DNA from: Thalassocella blandensis
GTDB taxonomy: Bacteria; Pseudomonadota; Gammaproteobacteria; Pseudomonadales; Cellvibrionaceae
NCBI GenBank assembly: GCA_902141825.1
Contig: CABFPG010000002.1
Location: 434,001 to 498,000 of the forward strand
DNA length: 64,000 bases
Direction: 5' to 3'
Shown here: positions 26,736-35,223 of the stretch, one piece after another
Numbering within the stretch: the stretch's first letter is position 1
How the letters are laid out: each line of letters begins with the position of its first letter
Position numbers and translations under genes: made by a program
The notes under the pieces: generated by a model
Seen by the model: only the letters and a program-made list of their open reading frames with translations
Told to the model about the DNA's origin: nothing
The model's database searches: none

Positions 26736-27458
26736 TTGATAAACCACAGCAAAACTGCAAAAGTCATACTTATTCGCCATGCGCAAAGCACTTGGAATGC
26801 ACAAACTCGATTTACAGGCTGGGCAGATCCCCCACTTACCGCTCTGGGTGTTTCGGAAGCCCAAAAAGCCGGCGAATTACTCGCAGAATCTGACATCCAT
26901 TTTGATATGGTTTACACCTCCGTCCTGCAACGCGCGAAACAAACCGCGGACATTATTCTGGAAACAACCGGCCAGACTCACCTTCCTCAAAAAAGCGATT
27001 GGCGATTAAATGAAAGGCACTACGGTCAATTGCAAGGTTTAAATAAAATTGAGATTGCTGAAAAGGTTGGCGAAGAACAGGTTTTGAAATGGCGCAGAGG
27101 CTACCTGGACAAGCCTCAACCACTGGCAGACGATGACGATCGCCATCCACGCTTTGATGCAAAATATAAAGATCTCCCGGAAACTCTCCTGCCTGCAGCA
27201 GAAAATCTGGCAGACACTCAAAAACGCGTCCTTCAATTTTGGTCTGACACGGTTGAACCCGCGGTAAAAGATGGAAAGACTTTATTAATCAGCAGCCATG
27301 GAAACACCCTCCGAGCATTGATTATGGCGCTATCGAATATGTCATCAAAAGAGGTGGAAACGTTTGAAATCCCCACAGGCATACCAATCGTTTACACGCT
27401 AAATCAAGATGCAAGCCCTAAACATTGGCAGTATCTGAAAGAAAGTGAAGCCGCTTAA
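26736..27458 (+). CDS. gpmA: 2,3-bisphosphoglycerate-dependent phosphoglycerate mutase
   Basis: A 240-residue cofactor-dependent phosphoglycerate mutase that interconverts 3- and 2-phosphoglycerate. The start is a TTG at 26736 with GGAG about 9 bases upstream; no in-frame ATG fits. The phosphorylated His15 lies in LIRHAQSTWN, where the usual RHG is RHA. Further family residues are TRFTGWADPPLT, the NERHYGQLQGLNK region and the second catalytic His in SSHGNTLRALI. The length is that of true GpmA enzymes and not of short phosphatase relatives. Confidence 0.9.
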   Translation: MINHSKTAKVILIRHAQSTWNAQTRFTGWADPPLTALGVSEAQKAGELLAESDIHFDMVYTSVLQRAKQTADIILETTGQTHLPQKSDWRLNERHYGQLQGLNKIEIAEKVGEEQVLKWRRGYLDKPQPLADDDDRHPRFDAKYKDLPETLLPAAENLADTQKRVLQFWSDTVEPAVKDGKTLLISSHGNTLRALIMALSNMSSKEVETFEIPTGIPIVYTLNQDASPKHWQYLKESEAA

Positions 27459-27582
27459 GCTACAGGTGGGTTATTCAGCAATGTCGATGCCCTGATTTCA
27501 CGGCATTCATTTTGACGTTGTGAACTTTCATGCGAACTCAGTTAATGCCGTAATTTTCCTTGACTTAACTTCCTATATTTAC

Positions 27583-27615
27583 GCTTTTTCCCTGAAGTCC
27601 ATACGGGGAAAAAGC
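27583..27615. repeat. Perfect inverted repeat downstream of gpmA
   Basis: GCTTTTTCCC (27583-27592) and GGGAAAAAGC (27606-27615) form a 10-base-pair stem with a 13-base loop, about 125 bases beyond gpmA. No T-run follows, so it may be a weak terminator. The 292-base gap to 27750 otherwise holds no supported gene. Confidence 0.5.
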
Positions 27616-27750
27616 CTGCATAAAGAGGAAACTGCAGGTACTCTTGTTGGTGGGGAATGCAGCCATTTTTCAAACGAAAGGTCAAATTTTAAGGCCTCTT
27701 CCACTGAATAGACTTCCTGAGTCGAACCTTAATTGGGTTTACCCATTAGC

Positions 27751-28389
27751 TTATTTCCATGGATTATGGATAGTGTTTTCTCCTCGGACATTTACCTCAC
27801 CATTGTCCAAAAACTCTATCAAAACAGTTAAGCCAAGCCGACTTCCGCTTTGATTTTTTCTACCAAATAGACGATATTCTTCAGACCCTTTCAGGTCGGT
27901 TAAATCAAGTTCTTTTTGATATATTTTATCGGGGAGCAATCGCCATTCCTTGCAGTTTTTTTTCGTAAAATAATGAACAGAATACCTGGAACTTAATTGT
28001 TGGTTATGCAAAGTTTGAGGTATCCCGCTGTAGTCAATACTGCAGGCACCAATATCGGCATATTGGTATTTGAGCGAGATTTTATCGGGGAGTTTACGAC
28101 CTTCGTAACCTTTAAGTGGTGGAAGTAATACTAGCGTATCATACCCTCCTGGTATCGTAGGCGTGATACGAATCTCTGGCTTGTCAGGATCTACATCAGA
28201 GCGATATTGCGTGCTCTTTGATATAGGAAAATCGTAAAGCACAACGCCATAACCTTTCGTGGTTATAACACTCGCCTTTAATTCATATCGACTTGGTTTT
28301 TTTGCACATGACACAGAAACCAAAACTATGAAGGTAATTAAAAAAAGCTTAGTAAGCTGAACCGTATTGATCGCTTGGAGAAGAATCAT
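27751..28389 (-). CDS. Hypothetical exported protein, possible lipoprotein
   Basis: Not recognised. The 212 residues start with a hydrophobic segment (KLFLITFIVLVSVSC, Cys28) that could be a lipoprotein signal, although the residue at -3 is not ideal. The rest is a beta-rich extracytoplasmic domain with two further Cys (GACSIDYSG and KKNCKEW) that could form a disulfide. Its ATG overlaps the stop of the upstream gene (TAATG), so the two are translationally coupled and probably work together. Confidence 0.65.
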   Translation of the reverse strand: MILLQAINTVQLTKLFLITFIVLVSVSCAKKPSRYELKASVITTKGYGVVLYDFPISKSTQYRSDVDPDKPEIRITPTIPGGYDTLVLLPPLKGYEGRKLPDKISLKYQYADIGACSIDYSGIPQTLHNQQLSSRYSVHYFTKKNCKEWRLLPDKIYQKELDLTDLKGSEEYRLFGRKNQSGSRLGLTVLIEFLDNGEVNVRGENTIHNPWK

Positions 28390-29012
28390 TACGGATACTT
28401 TTGGCTATGCTTTTCAAACACCAAGTCAGCTTGCGCTTTGGTAATTGGTGGGTGAAAAGTGGTATAAGCGTCCAAATAGCTGATTGAAGAACCCCATTTA
28501 AATGCACTGTAACTATCCGCAAAGTTATGTTTGCGGCCTTGTCCACGCAAATCCCATACAATCAAATTATATTCGTCATGGGCTACGGTATAGGCAATAT
28601 ATTTGCCGCCGCTGGTCCAGCGCTCTCGCTCAACCGAAGCCGAAACGCTGTCAAATTCACCACCGCTATTCGCCACGTAAAAATCGGTACGCTCCGCTTG
28701 CTGGAACTGATTGCAGTTTTTTTCCGTATCTGACGCGCAAATAGGATATTCTTCCTGATATTCTACGAGCAAGTCGCAATGCGTATCGCCGTCCAAGTCA
28801 ATTCCAGCTACCTGAATGATTTGCTTACTGTATTTTGAACTTCGATACCTTTCCAGTATGCTTGCGGTAGTTTGATGGTCTAAGGCTTTGCTGCAATCCC
28901 CTGTCTCTTTAACCTGAAATTGCTGGCTTTTAACTGTACTTGGAAGTTCTGCGTCTGCTATAGCAAGTGAAGAGTGAACCATTGCGATTAATAAGAAGAG
29001 TAGCTTTTTCAT
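28389..29012 (-). CDS. Hypothetical periplasmic protein
   Basis: Not recognised. A 207-residue protein with a clear signal peptide (MKKLLFLLIAMVHSSLAIAD). The mature part has four Cys (ETGDCSKAL, DTHCDLLVEY, YPICASDTEKNCNQ) and a GIDLDGDTHCDLLVEY segment that resembles an FG-GAP/EF-hand-like DLDGD loop. It is the first gene of a two-gene unit. The stop codon overlaps the start of the following exported protein. The 336 bases upstream to 29348 show no other gene. Confidence 0.65.
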   Translation of the reverse strand: MKKLLFLLIAMVHSSLAIADAELPSTVKSQQFQVKETGDCSKALDHQTTASILERYRSSKYSKQIIQVAGIDLDGDTHCDLLVEYQEEYPICASDTEKNCNQFQQAERTDFYVANSGGEFDSVSASVERERWTSGGKYIAYTVAHDEYNLIVWDLRGQGRKHNFADSYSAFKWGSSISYLDAYTTFHPPITKAQADLVFEKHSQKYP

Positions 29013-29348
29013 TGGAGTGTCCTTGACTGATTCTAGCGAGGTTTTACAGGCTTCTTATCCATAGAAGCATAGCCCTTCGAAGGAGTGAGGCAAAGGCATG
29101 CTTTTAAAGCGCTAAAGTATACCTTCTAATTTCTGGAGAAAATAGCCCCCTGCTCTCGTTCTTACAGCCGTAGTTTTTGGCTAGGTCGATGGTGGAGTTC
29201 GAAAATGCTTCCATGTGAGAGATACGGTAGTCATTCTAGAGCACTCAAAAATTATTCACCTGAATAACCAGCCTGGACAATGGTGCCCCGCAAAAAAAAT
29301 TTACCCAATACGATTGAATCTCCAGTACATCGGCTCTTCCCACTTTAG

Positions 29349-29837
29349 CTAGCTACCAAAAAATTTCAAATCCGTCGACAGTACTGGATTTACCGATTGA
29401 TTGTACTCCTTGTAATGCGTTAACTCCTGGTTAAACTGATTCACGTAGCAATACACCATCACCTCATCGAATTCACTCATTTTCCCGACATCGGCTTTAA
29501 AATATATTCGAAAGATGCCTTTCGCGTAATCGTAACGAGATGAATGCTCATCCACGTGATATCGCAATAATGATGTGCCAAGTCGCTCTGTCATTTCTTT
29601 ACCGCAAATCTGTTCTGCATCGTACTGATCGAAGCGTGTGGGATTGTAACTGATTCGCTCATCTTTTTTTGTGGTCTGCACGTACACGGCCCACGATACA
29701 CTGCCAAACAGCAGGCATCCCATAACAGCTCCCAGCACAATGGCAAAATGGCGCTGGTGCACCGGATTATTCAAATCAATTTGGGAGAGTTTTTCACGGC
29801 AAAAAGCCCAATGTTTTTGCAGACGGGCGACGGTCAT
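29349..29837 (-). CDS. Hypothetical single-span membrane protein
   Basis: Not recognised. A 162-residue protein with about 30 basic cytoplasmic residues, one membrane helix (FAIVLGAVMGCLLFGSVSWA, about 31-50) and a 110-residue extracytoplasmic domain with two Cys (EQICGKEM, MVYCYVNQ). It is probably anchored in the inner membrane facing the periplasm. No partner gene is obvious. Confidence 0.6.
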   Translation of the reverse strand: MTVARLQKHWAFCREKLSQIDLNNPVHQRHFAIVLGAVMGCLLFGSVSWAVYVQTTKKDERISYNPTRFDQYDAEQICGKEMTERLGTSLLRYHVDEHSSRYDYAKGIFRIYFKADVGKMSEFDEVMVYCYVNQFNQELTHYKEYNQSVNPVLSTDLKFFGS

Positions 29838-30399
29838 AGATGACCCCGCAGAAGTTGTTCAGCACACCGCTGAATCATAAAGATTTTGAGTGTTCCAGAT
29901 TTTGTATCTGGCGCGTTTTTTACAAATGTCATAAGTGCCCCACTTGGTAACCGTTCGACCCTTCCTGACTGGCTAGGGCACTGGCTTTGCGTCACCGAAT
30001 TACTCCGGTTTTGCCTTTATTTATTACTCAATTGCTATTCACGTTTCGACGTTAAACGAACCCGATAACGGACACACAACGATTGAAACTGTTCCACGCA
30101 CCTTACGCGCATCCAGTGCGTTTTCCTGTAATTTTGTACCAAAGAAACCACTAGCAGGCGCGCCCGCTTATCCTGCCACAGTATCCCCACAGGGATTTAC
30201 TCTGCGCTAACAGCGTTTTTAAAGTAAAAGGAAAAACAAAGAAATTCAGACCAGTCACAACATTTGTGCATAAAAAAAAGAAGTAAGTCACACTCCTCTT
30301 TTTAAACTCATCATAGTTGAATGGTTTTATGACTTCCAGAAATATTTAGTTATCGTCTTTAGAGCAAAATGGACTTTTATTTATAACAAAAAGGAAAAA
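29838..30399. other. 560-base gap with one hairpin; no gene supported
   Basis: CCAGAT and ATCTGG (29894-29910) form a six-base-pair stem followed on the plus strand by a T-run. It looks like a small terminator but has no plus-strand gene before it; it could be an attenuator for the minus-strand gene only if read in the opposite sense. Nothing else was recognised. Confidence 0.35.
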
Positions 30400-30422
30400 G
30401 CCGACAAACTCGATCAATCGGC
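30400..30422 (-). terminator. Terminator overlapping the stop of the beta-barrel-like gene
   Basis: On the minus strand GCCGA and TCGGC, 13 bases apart, are followed by TTTTTCC and more T. The stem includes the end of the reading frame. Weak stem, good T-run. Confidence 0.5.
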
Positions 30423-31478
30423 GTAAATCAGCTGTAAACGCAAGCTAAATGAGGTATCTGCGTTCCAGTTATTTTCCTCACTATATTCGACCGCAGGCAC
30501 TAGCGTCAGGAATATCCAATGGTCATACATGTTGATTTTCAATGCTGTTTGCACATAGTAGGTAGAAAAATCTGAGTGATAATCATCATTACCGACGGCA
30601 CCTATTTTATACTCTAGACCCAGTTCGTCATTGTAATAATGGTTAATCTGAAATGATTGAGACCACTCATTGTATCGCTCTTTTTCAGTATATTTGTAAC
30701 GACTTACGGAGGTGAAACCAAAGCTTTCGGAAAACTCATACAACCAGGCGATGCGTGTAGACGGTTTTGCACCTTCGCGTGCAAAGTATGGATACTCAAA
30801 ACGCGTAGACAGTACAGACTTTTGGCCCGTACGCGTTTTTTTGGCTAGTTTAAAACGTGCAAATATGTCAACGGGGAAATGCAGACGACTACCCACATCA
30901 ATCGATGGGCGCCATTCAAACGGGTCTTTTTTCCTGGAGTATTCCAGACCGGCAATTGCGCCGTCGGAAGTCAGGTCCCGGTTTGTATTCCGGTTCGGCC
31001 GTTCGCCGTCATCCAGCGACAAATCCTCCTCCGGCTGAGACTCGAAAATTAGCTTGATCCTTTTCTGGGTATTGGATAGGTCGGCCTTTGCTTTACCACG
31101 CAAGTTAAATTCGTGGCTGCCAATTTCATTGAAAATCGCCTCAGAATCTATAATGAAATAACTTTCATTACGGTATTTTCCATCATAGTGATTCTGCGCC
31201 ATATAGCGATCTATAGAATTGGTTAGCTCCTGAAACTGGTTAGCGAAATACTCGCGATGATCATCAAGCAAATGCGCAAAAGAACGGTTTTCAACCGCCT
31301 TTTCTGGATGCATTAGACTGGTGTCTGTCTGATGCCGAAATTCCCGCAGGGTTTCTTCAACAGGCAATGGGCGCACCGTCGTCAAATTTTCTAATTGCCG
31401 ACAGGATAGATGCTCAAGCGACCTCTCCTGCAAACAATTAGGGTTGCTGGCAAAACTCCGAACACTTACTAGGAACAC
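30414..31478 (-). CDS. Hypothetical outer-membrane beta-barrel-like protein
   Basis: Not recognised. From the GTG at 31478 it has 354 residues. The frame continues upstream without a stop to 31535 and encodes a textbook signal peptide (LRSFFSLLIGVFLVSVRSFA) starting at a CTG at 31508, with AAAGGA about 10 bases before. The true start is therefore probably the CTG or another non-ATG codon. The C-terminal half alternates aromatic and polar residues (for example LGLEYKIGAVGNDDYHSDFS and FSLRLQLIYAD), as in outer-membrane barrels. The first 100 residues contain three Cys. No neighbour suggests a role. Confidence 0.62.
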   Translation of the reverse strand: MFLVSVRSFASNPNCLQERSLEHLSCRQLENLTTVRPLPVEETLREFRHQTDTSLMHPEKAVENRSFAHLLDDHREYFANQFQELTNSIDRYMAQNHYDGKYRNESYFIIDSEAIFNEIGSHEFNLRGKAKADLSNTQKRIKLIFESQPEEDLSLDDGERPNRNTNRDLTSDGAIAGLEYSRKKDPFEWRPSIDVGSRLHFPVDIFARFKLAKKTRTGQKSVLSTRFEYPYFAREGAKPSTRIAWLYEFSESFGFTSVSRYKYTEKERYNEWSQSFQINHYYNDELGLEYKIGAVGNDDYHSDFSTYYVQTALKINMYDHWIFLTLVPAVEYSEENNWNADTSFSLRLQLIYAD

Positions 31479-31704
31479 ACCTATTAACAGAGAAAAAAAG
31501 CTACGCAGAAAATACGATCCTTTTACTTAACAAAATAATAATTTCATCCTGCCCCACAATGAACTACATCAGCATCGTACCAGCCTCATGCCGTCCATTC
31601 ACAGCTCACAAACCCACCCTAACGGGGGCAGGTTTACGCTCCTCAGCTTCGATAACGTTCCTCGTCTACATTAAACAACAGCTTCTTACCTTATCGAACT
31701 CAAG

Positions 31705-32871
31705 CTAAGCGGGTACTGGCGCACCCACTAATCGTGAGTACAAACGCACCACATGCGGAATCAAAGCATCATTAAAATCATAATGCGGGCTATGACAGGG
31801 ATGATGATATTTCCCATCAGTATGCGTGCCAATTAACGCAAAGGCACCTGGTATTTCATTTAAAAAGTAACTGAAATCTTCCGAAGCCATAATGGGTGAA
31901 GCTACTGAATCACAACGCCAGGCATGGCCAAATTCCTCTTGCAACGCAAGTCGAAAGGATTCCGCCTGTGCAGCATGGTTCGTGGTTGCGCCGTAACAGA
32001 GAGTGTGCTCCACACTGGCCTCACAACCATAAGCTTTGGCTGTGTGACAGGCAATTTCACTAAGTTTCTCATTAATAAAGTCTCTCACCTCACTGGACGA
32101 GGCTCTTACCCCACCACTTAAAACTGCCTGCTTCGGAATCACGGTTTGCGCGCTTTTCGCATCGAAAGACGTAACACTTAAAACACCGGCCGTTTGCGGC
32201 GGTAAAAATCGGCTAACTACCTGCTGTAATGCCAGATTGATGGCGCAACCGGCCAGCACCGGATCTCGACACGCTTCGGGTTGGCTGGCATGCCCGCCAA
32301 TACCCGCCACCGAGATGGTAAATAGACTGTTTGCTGACATCACAGGCCCGTCCGGGCATATTGCCTGCCCAAGCGGAACGGCCGGCCAATTATGCCAGCC
32401 GTATATCGCATCAATACCTTTTAAAGCCCCCTCCGCTATCATGGCCTTTGCTCCATGACCACCCTCTTCTGCAGGCTGAAAAACTAAAGTGACAGGCCCA
32501 GGTAACTGCTCTTCATGTTGTTTTAACCACATGGCTGTTGCCATGAGCGAAGCTGTATGGCCGTCGTGGCCACAGGCATGCATACATCCTTCTGTAGTTG
32601 AACACCAATCCACACCGCTTTGTTCATGGATAGGCAATGCATCAATATCACCACGCAACGCAATATGAGGACCGGGTTTATTTTTCGCCAACCGCCCCAG
32701 CGTTCCTGTTTCCGTGCACGCTTGCCACTCAATCTCCAGCGCAGTCAATTGTTGACGTATTGTTGCAGTGGTATTTTTTTCCTGCCAGGTTAACTCGGGG
32801 GTTTGATGTAAGCGGTGACGAAATGCTATCGCCCGCTCCTGAATCTCTTGCCATTCCAACAAAGTTTTCAC
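31705..32871 (-). CDS. M20-family amidohydrolase (hippurate hydrolase type)
   Basis: A 388-residue zinc-dependent aminoacylase or carboxypeptidase-like enzyme. The metal-binding motif HACGHDGHTASLM, the catalytic FQPAEEGGHGAKAMI and the ALRGDIDALPI segment identify the HipO/AmhX/IAA-amino acid hydrolase group. These cytoplasmic enzymes release amino acids from N-acyl conjugates. The start is a GTG at 32871. It is a single gene. The substrate cannot be predicted. Confidence 0.88.
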   Translation of the reverse strand: MKTLLEWQEIQERAIAFRHRLHQTPELTWQEKNTTATIRQQLTALEIEWQACTETGTLGRLAKNKPGPHIALRGDIDALPIHEQSGVDWCSTTEGCMHACGHDGHTASLMATAMWLKQHEEQLPGPVTLVFQPAEEGGHGAKAMIAEGALKGIDAIYGWHNWPAVPLGQAICPDGPVMSANSLFTISVAGIGGHASQPEACRDPVLAGCAINLALQQVVSRFLPPQTAGVLSVTSFDAKSAQTVIPKQAVLSGGVRASSSEVRDFINEKLSEIACHTAKAYGCEASVEHTLCYGATTNHAAQAESFRLALQEEFGHAWRCDSVASPIMASEDFSYFLNEIPGAFALIGTHTDGKYHHPCHSPHYDFNDALIPHVVRLYSRLVGAPVPA

Positions 32872-33122
32872 CTTTTCATCATTTATCTATAAATATTGTC
32901 GATTTAAGCGAAGTTCTCCACTTCGCTCCAGTCTGTTTTTTTTATTTTCGCTGCCGGGTGACGCAGATTGTTAATTTAATTGTGATTTACGTCACCAATC
33001 TAAACAATCGTCTATCTGCGAGTGTCAATTTTGAGTATGTATGTTACAAAAAACGTTAAAATAATTAAGTAGACAGTCTTATCTCTGTACATGCATTTAA
33101 TCATTTTATTAGGACTTAATCG

Positions 33123-33326
33123 ATGCTACCTTTGCTTCAAAAGTTGAAGAAAACCGATAAAACCGTTCGAGAAAAACTTTTAGAGGAAGAACCGCTTCAA
33201 CCGGTTATGCCGCAGGCCCCTGAACTCAGCGAGGACGATCTGAAAAAGAGTATCGCAATGAAACTGCGGAACTACCAGCCGGTAGATAAAGAAGCGAACT
33301 TTACCGGTCCCCGTTATTCTCGCTAA
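33123..33326 (+). CDS. Hypothetical small acidic/basic protein
   Basis: Not recognised. A 67-residue protein (MLPLLQKLKKTDKTVREKLL start) with AGGA about 9 bases before the ATG. It is highly charged, proline-containing and probably partly disordered, with no signal or membrane segment. The terminator-like hairpin overlapping its stop supports expression. Confidence 0.5.
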   Translation: MLPLLQKLKKTDKTVREKLLEEEPLQPVMPQAPELSEDDLKKSIAMKLRNYQPVDKEANFTGPRYSR

Positions 33327-33359
33327 CCCATAGCCAGGTTTTATTTTCAGTTAGCTTTT
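33322..33359 (+). terminator. Possible terminator of the 67-residue gene
   Basis: GCTAAC (33322-33327, including the stop) pairs with GTTAGC (33350-33355) and is followed by TTTT; the loop is long. A further AGCGGTG/CACCGCT hairpin lies at 33390-33412. The rest of the gap to 33695 holds nothing I can support. Confidence 0.4.
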
Positions 33360-33695
33360 CCGGCACAAACGATAAAACAATGATTCTGTAGCGGTGTATT
33401 TCGCGCACCGCTTCCCTCAAAACCCTGACCTTGCCACACAATCCATCAAATTTTAGCGTGAAAAATCGCATTCGTTTCAGCATACGCTATAGTGTTATTT
33501 AGTGCTTGAGCATTTTCCCTACCTTAATTTTCTGCGTGGTATCAAGGACCCACAGCACTGCCATAGCGTTTCTGCCGCTTTGCCGGATTACGCTGAAAAA
33601 CCGCAGAAATAGGACATCAGTCATTCTACCGCCCCACTGACGCAACGCGGCCTAAGAATGACGACTGCACATGTGAATCTGAAGGAATCGTCTCT

Positions 33696-34841
33696 GTGAA
33701 TGCAGCTAATGAAAGCTTACGACTTGAACTGGATGAAGAAATAAAAGCCGAATTATTCGATGCTTTTAGCGACCTGTATTACGAAATTGAAGATACCCTT
33801 ATAGAACTTAAACAGAGCGATAGCCAGGACGCGCTAAATAGCCTGTTCCGTCATATTCACACAATCAAAGGCAACGCGGCAATTGTTCAGCTACTTCCAA
33901 TTGTGGACTACACGCACCACATGGAAGAAGTTATGGCATGCCTGCGAGCGCGAAAATTCCACATGAGTCAAGCGCTCAGCGATATTATCCATGCTGGTAT
34001 TGACCGGTTACGAGACCTGCATTTACGCGAGCTCTATGGTCATACGTTCGATCAGTTACACGAAAAGGAATTACGTCAGTTTTTCTGCACACTGGCTCAC
34101 GCTGAAAGCCGTCAGGTCGATGCTCTGTGTCAGGACATGCTGGCGGCAATCAGCGCTGGACTGGATTCGAACACACCTGACGCGTCATCTGACCCAAATG
34201 CACCGCTTGCGACACCAGCAGCGGCTGGAGAAAAGCCCTCTCGCCCTACTGACACACACAAGCAGAGTTTTGATCTCGCTTTTTTTAAAGAACTGGCGAC
34301 CAAAATTGACCATCAATGCCAGTGCTGGCAAGGTCGCAACGAGGTGATCCATGACTGGACTCTAAAAGTGAATGCCCAGCGTCAACATCAGGTAAACCCA
34401 ACCCAACTTTCAGCCGCAGCCTACATGCATGATTTAGGTATGAACTTCATCCCTAAAGCGATGCTCGAAAATATCGCCGCCCTTTCAGATGATGAGTCGC
34501 AGCTGATTAAGCAACATCCTGAAGTTGGCTATAATTTTTTGATTCGAATGCCTGGCTGGGACGAAGCAGCCACTATCGTACTGGAACACCATGAGCAAGT
34601 TGACGGTTTAGGCTATCCCTTCGGGCATTGCGGTTCCTCGCTGCATGATGGAGCTAAAATTCTCGCGATTGTAGAAGCATTTTTTTCCATTGTGAACTGC
34701 CGAGCTGCACCCGCACATCGCAAAACCATCGTCCGGGCAGTATCTGAAATAAATTCGCGCGTTGGCACCGAATTTGATGAATACTGGGTCTCCGCGTTTA
34801 ACGACATGCTTCGCCTGGAACTGCGCTCCGGTAAACTGTAG
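33696..34841 (+). CDS. Hpt domain fused to a degenerate HD-GYP domain
   Basis: A 381-residue soluble signalling protein. Residues 10-110 are a histidine phosphotransfer domain with HTIKGNAAIV, where His55 is the expected phosphorylated residue. A linker (150-190) leads to an HD-GYP-like phosphodiesterase domain (190-375) with HD at 245-246 (YMHDLGMNFIPK) and the GYP motif (HHEQVDGLGYP, 298-308). The canonical later Asp after the GYP motif (usually in a VADVYDAL-like segment) is replaced by IVEAFFSIVN. The protein would link a phosphorelay to cyclic di-GMP turnover, but activity is uncertain. The start is a GTG with GAAGGA about 9 bases upstream. Confidence 0.8.
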   Translation: MNAANESLRLELDEEIKAELFDAFSDLYYEIEDTLIELKQSDSQDALNSLFRHIHTIKGNAAIVQLLPIVDYTHHMEEVMACLRARKFHMSQALSDIIHAGIDRLRDLHLRELYGHTFDQLHEKELRQFFCTLAHAESRQVDALCQDMLAAISAGLDSNTPDASSDPNAPLATPAAAGEKPSRPTDTHKQSFDLAFFKELATKIDHQCQCWQGRNEVIHDWTLKVNAQRQHQVNPTQLSAAAYMHDLGMNFIPKAMLENIAALSDDESQLIKQHPEVGYNFLIRMPGWDEAATIVLEHHEQVDGLGYPFGHCGSSLHDGAKILAIVEAFFSIVNCRAAPAHRKTIVRAVSEINSRVGTEFDEYWVSAFNDMLRLELRSGKL

Positions 34842-35089
34842 CTGGCTTGGCAGGTGGCTTAGTAGGTGGATTAGTAGGTGACTAAATAGAATCGCCGCAA
34901 CATCACCCTTCCCTTTTCTTCCAGCAGACAACGCCTGTCAACAGAGAAAAACTGACAACAAAAGAAACCAGAGACTAAAAAAGCGCACCACCTTTCTGCA
35001 CGCAATGTCTTTTGGAAAAGTCTGGATAAATGGCTGTAGCAGTGAACCAAATCCGAATAAGATGGTCGCACAAAAACGTGAAGCTTTTA

Positions 35090-35145
35090 AAAAACGTTGT
35101 TCTAAAAACGTTGCGCTAAAAATATTGCACTATAAATATTGCACG
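35090..35145. repeat. Tandem array of four 14-base units
   Basis: Four contiguous 14-base units: AAAAACGTTGTTCT, AAAAACGTTGCGCT, AAAAATATTGCACT and ATAAATATTGCACG. A looser copy lies at 35072-35085. It shares the core AATATTGCAC and the period with the array at 21319-21416. It lies in the 382-base gap before the DsbD-alpha-like gene. That gap also has a doubled TTAGTAGGTG near 34857 and no supported gene. Confidence 0.75.
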
Positions 35146-35223
35146 AAAAAGCACCACACAGAAAAATACGATAAAATTCTTCCCTGTCTCATTCATCTAC
35201 ACAGCACTGGCCTCGACAATCAA

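Noticed and set aside
35005-35223. Long N-terminal extension of the DsbD-alpha-like protein
   Set aside because: The extension includes the 14-base repeat array and precedes a perfect signal peptide; the ATG at 35224 is the better start.
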